Positions 1-5,656 of a stretch of DNA of 15,879 nt are shown here, one piece after another. Source of the stretch: MGIIa-L3 sp11892u (GTDB lineage Archaea; Thermoplasmatota; Poseidoniia; Poseidoniales; Poseidoniaceae); the NCBI GenBank assembly GCA_965659685.1, contig CBFHXB010000024.1:1-15879 (forward strand), in the 5' to 3' direction. Position numbers and translations under genes: made by a program. Under the pieces are notes generated by a model. It worked only from the letters and a program-made list of their open reading frames with translations. It had not been told where the DNA came from and ran no database searches. Within the stretch, counting starts at the first letter, position 1, and every line of letters starts with the position of its first letter.

Positions 1-1
1 A

Positions 2-1006
2 TGTGGATATGAACAGCCTTTTGTTGGAGCTATTTTGTTCAGTGAAGCACTTTCACACAGCGATGACAAGGTTAGGCGTGAATCGTTTAATGTCATCCAA
101 ACGAAATTATGGACGCAGACTGAATTCAAACTGTCATTGCTGACGCTTCTTCCATTTTCAGAGGAGGTATTCGAACGGATGGCTCACCATCTAGAGACAG
201 ACCCAACGGTCGTGGAACAAATCGAGGAGAGTGGCGCTCCCAACCAAGAAGCTCTTGAGTTGCTCCAAAACTCTGGATCTTCAACGTGGGAAGAGCACCT
301 GAAAAAGCAAGAAGAGTTCAATCGCGACAGCTTTCTAATCACGGAATTCAAGGTCATTTCGTCACTTGGCCATCCTAAAGTTAAGCGTCTTCGCGCTGCG
401 CTTGAGAACGAGGCCTTCGATGACGCACTGATTCATGCTTGGACGTTATTTGAGGTTGAGGCTCGAAAGATGTGGAACGATGACCGTATGCATCGTATCT
501 TGAGGGCAGACTTTGCGGGACGTGATTCCTTCCCTCCTCTCCGTCCCCCTAATCCGATGACACAAGGAAGCATAGAATTCCAGATTCGCGAATCCAATAA
601 ACTCCACAATCACCGGGTCTTGGAAATGCTCGCTAAACCACTGTCAGAGGTTCCAAGCGGACATGTGGTTATGGGTGCCGGCAGAAGGAATCGTCGTGTT
701 CAGCACCTCGGAGGAGAACTCAGACGACAACATGACGTGGAGCAATACTTGACTGAGGCACTGGAATTCCCAGTCCGTGTCAGTCGAACTCAGGAAGAGA
801 ATGGAAGTGGCTATGTGTTCACGAACGTCCTGGCTCCATTCGTTCTCGGTGATGTTGAGGACGATCGCCATCGCTGGTTGGATGAGGCACGTTTGATCCG
901 TAATGCAGACCTTCACGGCACAGAATGCAGCATTGAGTTGTTGTCACGTCACGTTCGAGTGGTGCTTGAGTTGACGGAACTCATCAGCACGTGGAAGTGG
1001 AAGTGA
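2..1006 (+). CDS. HEPN-like domain protein, 5' partial at window edge
   Basis: The reading frame is open from base 2 and has no convincing start: TTG at 35 lacks a ribosome binding site and the first in-frame ATG is far inside. The gene therefore most likely begins left of the window. I do not recognise the whole protein. Numbered from TTG 35, residues 122-147 form a predicted helix rich in Ala, Leu and Glu, and residues 289-294 read RNADLH, an R-X4-H motif with a polar residue after Arg. Both match the first helix and RNase motif of HEPN domains, although the spacing between them is unusually long. HEPN proteins are often RNA-cleaving effectors in toxin-antitoxin and abortive-infection systems; that role is inferred here. 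No signal peptide or membrane segment is visible. The gene is much richer in A+T than everything to its right, which suggests transfer. An ordinary accessory protein with a chance R-X4-H is the alternative. Confidence 0.7.
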   Translation, partial: CGYEQPFVGAILFSEALSHSDDKVRRESFNVIQTKLWTQTEFKLSLLTLLPFSEEVFERMAHHLETDPTVVEQIEESGAPNQEALELLQNSGSSTWEEHLKKQEEFNRDSFLITEFKVISSLGHPKVKRLRAALENEAFDDALIHAWTLFEVEARKMWNDDRMHRILRADFAGRDSFPPLRPPNPMTQGSIEFQIRESNKLHNHRVLEMLAKPLSEVPSGHVVMGAGRRNRRVQHLGGELRRQHDVEQYLTEALEFPVRVSRTQEENGSGYVFTNVLAPFVLGDVEDDRHRWLDEARLIRNADLHGTECSIELLSRHVRVVLELTELISTWKWK

Positions 1007-1087
1007 CTACCCTCGTATGAGGATATGAAGCAAGTTCCGAGCGTGCCTTTCCCGACCTTGCACCAGGTCATTTTCTGCATCGCGAGC

Positions 1088-1114
1088 GAGATGTTGCAGG
1101 AGTGCAAACATCTC
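1088..1114. other. Strong imperfect inverted repeat (hairpin)
   Basis: Bases 1088-1098 pair with 1103-1114 in an 11-bp stem with one bulged A, around a GGAG loop. It lies between the stop of the AT-rich gene at 1006 and the tRNA-like end at 1131. It could be a transcript-end structure for the left gene or part of a recombination site. There is no T-run directly after it, so a classical intrinsic terminator is not supported. Confidence 0.4.
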
Positions 1115-1130
1115 TGCAACTCTGCCGGAC

Positions 1131-1158
1131 CGCGGTTCAAGTCCGGGAGTGGGGACCA
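1131..1158 (+). pseudogene. tRNA 3'-end-like remnant (T-arm, acceptor 3' strand, CCA); possible att scar
   Basis: The spacing is exactly that of a tRNA 3' end. There is a 5-nt T-stem strand (1131-1135), the loop TTCAAGT (1136-1142), the return strand CCGGG (1143-1147), seven acceptor bases AGTGGGG (1148-1154), discriminator A and CCA (1156-1158). Four of five T-stem pairs form; one is G-G. No CCCCACT-like 5' acceptor strand lies upstream and no proper anticodon stem can be drawn, so this is not an intact tRNA. Integrases that target tRNA genes leave such 3' copies at the far end of the element. The orientation here would place the intact tRNA and the element to the left, on the side of the AT-rich gene. 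G72 with A73 would suit a C1-G72 tRNA such as archaeal Tyr or bacterial Pro. Chance resemblance remains possible. Confidence 0.4.
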
Positions 1159-1164
1159 CCTTGC

Positions 1165-1410
1165 TCAGTCTGAGGTTTCCCTGAGCGGAGACTCGGTGGA
1201 GATGCGCCAGCCGCAGTAATGCGCTCCTGCGTAGGTGGGGTTGACGTAAATCACGTCCCACCGTCCGCTGACCGTGAATGGCTTGCGGCCCTCAGCCTCG
1301 ATCCTGATGCATGCGCCCCAATCGTCGGTGCTCACCGTGGCTTGGGCCTGGAAGAGCAGCCTTCCCTCGTAGAACCAGATCTCCTTTTCGTGGAAATGTT
1401 CGAAGAACAC
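1165..1410 (-). CDS. Small protein of unknown function (81 aa)
   Basis: I do not recognise this family. It is believed real because about 64 of its 81 codons end in G or C, matching the chromosome-type genes, and because its composition is protein-like: rich in Trp, Tyr and Phe, with alternating polar and hydrophobic residues suggesting a small beta-rich fold. The start is GTG at 1410, preceded on the minus strand by AAGGA four bases upstream, a usable ribosome binding site. The frame is open upstream for 18 more codons to a stop at 1465-1467 but has no ATG, GTG or TTG there. A different frame carries ATG at 1472, giving MTETER, that could join this frame through one indel in the A-rich stretch near 1450. 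Two Cys (in WGAC and HYCGW) are present. No transmembrane segment or signal peptide is seen. It ends seven bases from the tRNA-like remnant. Confidence 0.5.
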   Translation of the reverse strand: MFFEHFHEKEIWFYEGRLLFQAQATVSTDDWGACIRIEAEGRKPFTVSGRWDVIYVNPTYAGAHYCGWRISTESPLRETSD

Positions 1411-1503
1411 AGGTTCCTTTTGATCACGTTCTTCGGGGAATGCAACGGTTGTTTTCGCTCGGTTTCAGTCATGAAAGAACACGACGACGAGGCCATTTAA
1501 GCC

Positions 1504-1509
1504 AAAAAA
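1504..1509 (-). terminator. Oligo-T run downstream of the esterase gene
   Basis: A run of six T on the minus strand lies about 52 bases after the esterase stop codon, within GC-rich DNA and without a clear hairpin before it. Oligo-T tracts of this kind end transcripts in archaea. In bacteria a hairpin would also be expected, so the call is weak. The rest of 1411-1560 holds no further gene that I can support. Confidence 0.25.
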
Positions 1510-1560
1510 GAGGGCCTTGAGCGGGTGCATGCCGTCCCTTCGCTGAGTTCCCACAGGCCT

Positions 1561-2607
1561 TCATGCCACGGTCTCGACGCGGTCGGCCAGGGAGAAGCGG
1601 CTGAGGAAATCCCATTCGAGTTGGTTGGTGTCGTACAGGCCTTGGTTGCCGAAGCAATTCCACACGAAATCGGGCGTGCACACGTCGTTGATGTACAGGT
1701 TGTGCCCGCCCGCGTGCACGGTGATCAGCGCGACCTCGGTGCCGTCTTCGCAATTGGTGAAGCCCTGGATGCTGTAGATGGCCCCCGGCTCGTTGCGGTC
1801 GGGAAGCGCCCCTTCGCAGCCGTTGTAGGCCGCCCAATCGTACATGTTCTCGACCGCACCGGTTTGCATGGACTCCAGGTTCCTCCTGTTTTCGTCCACC
1901 AAGCCCCAATTGACCGTGTTCGTGTACAATTGATTCTCGTCGATGAACCCATGAAGTTCCATCACGGGAACGGGGCTGTACCCTTCAGCATCATGGAAGC
2001 TCAGGTAGCCAGAGGTGCACGCGACGGCCGCGATGAGGTCGCTGGCCTGCAGCGCCATGCGTTGGGCCATCATGCACCCGTTTGACCATCCGGTCAGGTA
2101 GATGCGGTCCTCGTCCACGGGCAACGCCTCCACGGTTTGGGCGATGACCTCGCGCAGGTAATCGACGTCATCGATCTCGAACTCCACCGCGTCCGCACAG
2201 CAGTATCCGGCGTTCCACGATTCCTCGTTGCCGCCCATGTTGATGGTGGAATTGTCCACCAAGATGCCTTCTGCATGGACCACGATGGCCCCGACCTCAT
2301 CCGCGAGGGTGGTGATCTCCGTGTGGTTGCGGGTCTCGAAAGCAGAGGCCGCCCACCCGTGCAGTTCGACGATGAGCGGCGCGTTGGACGAGGCGTTGAC
2401 CGAGGCAGGAACGTAGGTGATGTAGCAGCGCTCCCAGCCGTTGTGCATGAAGCAGGTGTAGACGTCAGGGTCTGGACGAACGAGTTCGTTTTCGTCGACG
2501 AATCCGTCCCCAGCCAGATTAGCGTCGCCGCTCGAGGCCAAACAACCCTGCAGCAAAGCGGCGCAAAACAGCAGCACGAGCAGACCGGCGGTGGACTGCC
2601 TTTGCAT
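1561..2607 (-). CDS. Secreted lipoprotein esterase of the PHB-depolymerase/feruloyl-esterase (LpqC) type
   Basis: The protein is an alpha/beta hydrolase predicted to cleave ester bonds outside the membrane; the substrate could be a polyester, a feruloyl-type ester or another ester. It has a 348-aa frame with a short hydrophobic signal (residues 7-20) ending in a lipobox, LLQGC, so Cys22 should be lipidated. The mature part has ELHGW at 81-85 (oxyanion region), GWSNG at 173-177 with Ser175 as nucleophile, the GxSNG form typical of this family, HGFIDEN with Asp223 as the likely acid, and GGHN with His302 as the likely base. About ten further Cys (52, 61, 136, 137, 178, 197, 264, 286, 310, 318) suggest disulfides in an exported enzyme. 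The ATG at 2607 has no ribosome binding site. It is divergent from the SOUL gene. The family call is firm; the substrate is unknown. Confidence 0.85.
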   Translation of the reverse strand: MQRQSTAGLLVLLFCAALLQGCLASSGDANLAGDGFVDENELVRPDPDVYTCFMHNGWERCYITYVPASVNASSNAPLIVELHGWAASAFETRNHTEITTLADEVGAIVVHAEGILVDNSTINMGGNEESWNAGYCCADAVEFEIDDVDYLREVIAQTVEALPVDEDRIYLTGWSNGCMMAQRMALQASDLIAAVACTSGYLSFHDAEGYSPVPVMELHGFIDENQLYTNTVNWGLVDENRRNLESMQTGAVENMYDWAAYNGCEGALPDRNEPGAIYSIQGFTNCEDGTEVALITVHAGGHNLYINDVCTPDFVWNCFGNQGLYDTNQLEWDFLSRFSLADRVETVA

Positions 2608-2690
2608 GTTGGACGGTCACAGCCCGCAGGGATAGCCTTGCCTCCTGAGTGCGGGCATTCATTGAAAATCATGGGCTCCAAAAGTCAAGC
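2608..2690. promoter_or_regulatory. Divergent promoter region, esterase / SOUL gene
   Basis: This 83-bp gap separates two divergent starts, so both promoters should lie here. On the minus strand TATCCC (2629-2634) begins 27 bases before the esterase ATG, a distance suited to a TATA-like box with a leaderless start. On the plus strand the only AT-rich patch is TTGAAAAT near 2663, about 30 bases before ATG 2691. Neither start has a Shine-Dalgarno sequence. The elements are weak and assigned by position only. Confidence 0.35.
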
Positions 2691-3233
2691 ATGGCCGGAC
2701 GCATTGAGGAGCCGGCCCACAAGGTCCTCGCCACCCACGACGGCTTCGAGGTGCGCCGCTACGCGCCCACGGTCCAGGCCCGCGTCCAGAAAGCCGGGCC
2801 CGGCCAAGGCGGCGACGGCAGCGCCTTCCGTCGGGTCGCGGGCTACATTTTCGGCGGAAACGAGGCCGGGATGCGGATCGCGATGACCGCGCCGGTGCAC
2901 CTGTGGGAGGAAGATTCGGCCTCCATGCTCGCCTTCACGATGCCCTCCGAACACGCGCTTGACGCGCTTCCGCAACCTCGGGATGCTGGGGTTCACCTGC
3001 TCAACGTCGAGGCCCATACCGTCGCCGTGCTGGCCTTCAGCGGCCTGTCGCGACCGGCCAAAGTCGCGAGGCTCGCCCAGCGTTTGCAGGCCATGGTCGA
3101 AGCGGAAGGCTACGAGGTGAGCGGTCCCTACCGGCTCGCGGTGTACGACAATCCTGGGACCACGCTGCCCTTCATGCGCCGCAACGAAATCCACCTGCCC
3201 CTCACTTCCGTTGAGGGCATTCACAAGGCTTGA
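2691..3233 (+). CDS. SOUL-family haem-binding protein
   Basis: The 180-aa protein is a full-length SOUL/HBP domain, a small soluble family that binds haem or porphyrin in characterised members. Visible hallmarks are EEPAHKV near the start and FEVRRY at 19-24, the core motif YIFGGNEAGMRIAMTAPV at 52-69, and the C-terminal block TLPFMRRNEI at 158-167. The frame is open back to GTG 2649, but ATG 2691 places the start where the family usually begins, so it is preferred. There is no signal peptide, so it should act in the cytoplasm. It sits 25 bp before a methyltransferase gene in the same direction and within 1.5 kb of ferrochelatase, so a role in porphyrin or haem trafficking is a reasonable inference. 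Confidence 0.9.
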   Translation: MAGRIEEPAHKVLATHDGFEVRRYAPTVQARVQKAGPGQGGDGSAFRRVAGYIFGGNEAGMRIAMTAPVHLWEEDSASMLAFTMPSEHALDALPQPRDAGVHLLNVEAHTVAVLAFSGLSRPAKVARLAQRLQAMVEAEGYEVSGPYRLAVYDNPGTTLPFMRRNEIHLPLTSVEGIHKA

Positions 3234-3258
3234 TGGACGCCCGAGCAACCGTCGGGAC

Positions 3259-3894
3259 ATGTCCTTCTGGCAGCACCGGTGGTCGACCGACCAGATTGGA
3301 TGGCACCGCGCGGTCCACAACGACATGATGGTCGAGCACTGGCCCGCCATCGGCGCCCCTGAGGGCTGCGAGGTGCTCGTTCCGCTGTGCGGCAAAACCC
3401 TCGACATGCACTGGTTGGCCGAGCAAGGTCACCGCGTGGTCGGGCTCGAACTGGTCGAGCAGGGCGTGAAGGCCTTCTTCGACGAGGCGGGCCTTTCCCC
3501 CGAACGCACCGAACAGAACGACCATGTGCGCTACAGCAGCGGGCCGTTCACCTTGCTTCAGGGCGATGCGCTCGGGCTTGCGCCGGGCACCGTTCAGGCC
3601 GAAGCGTGGTACGACCGTGCGGCGATGATCGCCCTGCCCGACACGATGCGTGAGGCCTACGTCGAGCAACTTCGTCAGCAGACCAAGCCCGGCGCGGTCG
3701 GCTTGCTCATCACCTTCGCCTATCCAAAGGAAGAGATGGACGGGCCGCCGTTCTCGCTCTACGACGAAGACGTGCAGCGGTACTTTGCGGAAGGCTTTGA
3801 GGTGGAACGGCTGGCCAAAGTTGACCTTGAGGACGAACGGGACCGTGGGTTGTCGTGGATCACGTCGTCGGTGTTCAAACTCATCCGGACATGA
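3259..3894 (+). CDS. tpm: Thiopurine S-methyltransferase-like SAM-dependent methyltransferase
   Basis: The 211-aa product matches the TPMT family, which transfers methyl from S-adenosylmethionine to thiols and, in bacterial members, to selenium or tellurium compounds. Motifs seen are FWQHRW followed by QIGWH at 3-16, the SAM-binding stretch VLVPLCGKTLDMHWLAEQG at 39-57 followed by VVGLEL at 60-65, QGDAL at 101-105, YDRAAMIALP at 118-127 and PPFSLY at 163-168. A longer frame begins at TTG 3211, but ATG 3259 gives the usual family N-terminus and avoids overlap with the SOUL gene. A short inverted repeat (CCCGA...TCGGG) lies just before the start and there is no Shine-Dalgarno sequence. It probably shares a transcript with the SOUL gene. 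The stop abuts the stop of the hemerythrin gene with no spacer. The natural substrate is unknown. Confidence 0.88.
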   Translation: MSFWQHRWSTDQIGWHRAVHNDMMVEHWPAIGAPEGCEVLVPLCGKTLDMHWLAEQGHRVVGLELVEQGVKAFFDEAGLSPERTEQNDHVRYSSGPFTLLQGDALGLAPGTVQAEAWYDRAAMIALPDTMREAYVEQLRQQTKPGAVGLLITFAYPKEEMDGPPFSLYDEDVQRYFAEGFEVERLAKVDLEDERDRGLSWITSSVFKLIRT

Positions 3895-4575
3895 TCAGGC
3901 GATGGCCGCCGCGACCGGGGCCCATGCTTCGGCACCAAGTTCCGCCTCGACGTTGCCCATGTGCATGGCAAAGGGCTCCGGTGGCATGGCGTTCTTGAGG
4001 GCCGTCGCGTAGCGAATACGGAGTTCCTCGTCCAAATGGGAGAAAATCCACGGGACACCGCGCAGCATGAATTCAGGTGGGAATTCAGCCATCATGCCAC
4101 CGAGCATGGCGCCCTGCTCCTCTGGAGTGAATCCCTCTTCGATGAAGGGCACCAACAAGCGCTCCTCCTTGTCCATGTGAAGGCTGGCGCGGTCGGCCAA
4201 GGTGCCGGCGAGGTGAGCAAATTCAACCGCAGCGCCTTCGTCGTCCCACGCTTCAAGCCGCTCGCCCATCATCGCCACGATTTCGTCGTCGGTGCGGTGA
4301 TCGTCGTCGAAGGACATGGCTGCGCCAGGGAAACGCTCCTCAATGGCCGGGAAGACCGCGGCGTCCTCGCCTTTGGCATGGAAATGCAGGGCTTCCGTGG
4401 CCCAATCAAAGCGGGCACGGAGGTCCTCAAGGGACCCCTCGTTGTCCACCGCCAAATTGGCGGCTTCTTCAGCGAGAAGCGCGAGCTCCTCTCGCAGGGC
4501 AGTGTGAACGAAGACGAGGGCTCGAAGTGGACCGGGGGGCATGGCCGACGGACAGGGATGGAACGTATAGGTCAT
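3895..4575 (-). CDS. Hemerythrin HHE cation-binding domain protein
   Basis: The 226-aa product has a four-helix hemerythrin-like domain predicted to hold a non-haem di-iron site for oxygen, NO or iron sensing or storage. Candidate ligands are His24, then HxxxE at His66 and Glu70 (within HFHAKGE), His93 and HxxxE at His133 and Glu137. This H, HxxxE, H, HxxxE order matches the HHE family as in the iron sensor FBXL5. Residues after about 145 form a further region rich in Met, Pro and Glu, with PWIFSHL, which resembles a C-terminal extension found on some HHE proteins and may be helical. A frame open to 4674 would overlap hemH divergently, so ATG 4575 is chosen; it lacks a ribosome binding site. 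The gene is divergent from hemH and converges on the methyltransferase gene. Confidence 0.88.
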   Translation of the reverse strand: MTYTFHPCPSAMPPGPLRALVFVHTALREELALLAEEAANLAVDNEGSLEDLRARFDWATEALHFHAKGEDAAVFPAIEERFPGAAMSFDDDHRTDDEIVAMMGERLEAWDDEGAAVEFAHLAGTLADRASLHMDKEERLLVPFIEEGFTPEEQGAMLGGMMAEFPPEFMLRGVPWIFSHLDEELRIRYATALKNAMPPEPFAMHMGNVEAELGAEAWAPVAAAIA

Positions 4576-4636
4576 GCTCTGTAGGCCGGCGTGAGGAGAA
4601 AGCAAACACCTATCTTCGGACGGACGACCGTCAACC
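4576..4636. promoter_or_regulatory. Divergent promoter region, hemerythrin / hemH
   Basis: This 61-bp gap must hold promoters for both divergent genes, so joint control of an iron protein and ferrochelatase is possible. On the plus strand TATCTT (4611-4616) begins 26 bases before the hemH ATG, again the distance of a TATA-like box for a leaderless transcript. ACCGTC follows just before the start. No clear operator palindrome for an iron regulator is visible. Confidence 0.35.
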
Positions 4637-5656
4637 ATGGGCAAGCGCGGCGTCCTGCTGATGAACGTCGGCACGCCAGAGGAGCCGACCGAAGCCTCGG
4701 TGCGTGCCTACCTGCGGGAGTTCCTGCTCGATCCCGACGTCATTGACCTGCCCGCTCCACTGCGTCATCTCTTGGTCCGCGGCATCATCCTCCGGACGCG
4801 CCCGAAGCGCATTGCGCCGGCCTACGCGAAGATTTGGATGGACGAGGGCGCACCTCTTCGCGTCCATTCGGACCGCATGGTGGCCGCCTTGCAAGAGCGT
4901 GAGGGCGACCTTGCCGTCGCGCACGCCTTCCGGTACGGCGTGCCCAGCATGCAAGAGGGACTGGAAGCCCTGCGGTCTGAAGGCGTGGATGAACTCCTGC
5001 TGGCCCCGATGTTCCCTCAGCATGCAGAAGCCACCACCGGGAGCGCCATGCGACGGGCCGAAGAGGTGCTCGAGGAGATGTCATGGACGCCAACGCTGCA
5101 TCGTTTGGCGCACTTCGAAACCGAACCTGAGTACGTCCAACCCCTGGCGGCCAGCCTTCAGGACGCCGTCGACGACGGTGCCCACATCCTGTTTTCCTAC
5201 CACGGTTTGCCGCTGTCCCACGTCAGGCGGGCTGATCCGACCCGTTCACACTGCCAAAAGGTGGACAACTGCTGCGCCACCGCGTGTTCGGCCAACGCCA
5301 TGTGCTACGCGCACCACTGCCACATGACCACGACGGCCGTCGTGGAAGCGCTCGGTTTGCCCGACGACCGTTGGTCGCTGTCCTACCAGAGCCGGCTCGG
5401 ACCCGTCAAGTGGTTGACCCCGGCCTCCACCCCCGCGGTGGTGGATCTGGCCAAGCGAGGCGTTACCAACTTGGCCGTGGTGGCTCCGGCCTTCGTGGTG
5501 GACGGCCTCGAAACCTTGGAAGAACTTGAGATTGAACTCCGTGAGACCTTCATCGAGGCCGGAGGGAAAGACTTCCGCGTCGTGCCTTGTTTGAACGATG
5601 AACCCACATGGGTGGCCGGCGTTCACTCGCTCATCGAGCGTGCGTTTTCCGCATGA
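4637..5656 (+). CDS. hemH: Ferrochelatase with a Cys-rich insertion
   Basis: This enzyme inserts Fe2+ into a porphyrin to make haem, the last step of the pathway. The 339-aa length fits the family. Motifs are LLMNVGTPEEP at 7-17, LAPMFPQHAEATTGS at 122-136, FSYHGLP at 186-192 with catalytic His189, SYQSRLGPVKWLTP at 249-262 and PAFVVDGLETLEEL at 284-297 with acidic residues of the metal path. Between the His motif and the following helix lies an unusually Cys-rich segment, residues 206-228, with Cys206, 212, 213, 217, 223 and 228; Cys318 lies nearer the C-terminus. Such segments bind a [2Fe-2S] cluster in some microbial ferrochelatases, so a cluster is plausible but unproven here. ATG 4637 has no ribosome binding site. 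The gene is transcribed opposite to the other hem genes and overlaps the end of protoporphyrinogen oxidase by 26 bp. Confidence 0.96.
   Translation: MGKRGVLLMNVGTPEEPTEASVRAYLREFLLDPDVIDLPAPLRHLLVRGIILRTRPKRIAPAYAKIWMDEGAPLRVHSDRMVAALQEREGDLAVAHAFRYGVPSMQEGLEALRSEGVDELLLAPMFPQHAEATTGSAMRRAEEVLEEMSWTPTLHRLAHFETEPEYVQPLAASLQDAVDDGAHILFSYHGLPLSHVRRADPTRSHCQKVDNCCATACSANAMCYAHHCHMTTTAVVEALGLPDDRWSLSYQSRLGPVKWLTPASTPAVVDLAKRGVTNLAVVAPAFVVDGLETLEELEIELRETFIEAGGKDFRVVPCLNDEPTWVAGVHSLIERAFSA

Noticed and set aside
1081..1158. An intact tRNA gene ending at CCA 1158, with anticodon GCA at 1116-1118
   Set aside because: The loop CTGCAAC has the right form, but the flanking bases do not pair as an anticodon stem and no 5' acceptor strand complementary to AGTGGGG lies upstream.
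1007..1261. 84-aa open frame on the minus strand
   Set aside because: It runs through the tRNA-like remnant and has the Arg/His-rich composition of a spurious frame.
1219..1500. 93-aa open frame on the plus strand
   Set aside because: The overlapping minus-strand frame has higher third-position G+C, a ribosome binding site and more protein-like composition.
1525..2886. Plus-strand open frames opposite the esterase gene
   Set aside because: The minus-strand frame has signal peptide, lipobox and catalytic triad; the plus-strand frames have none.
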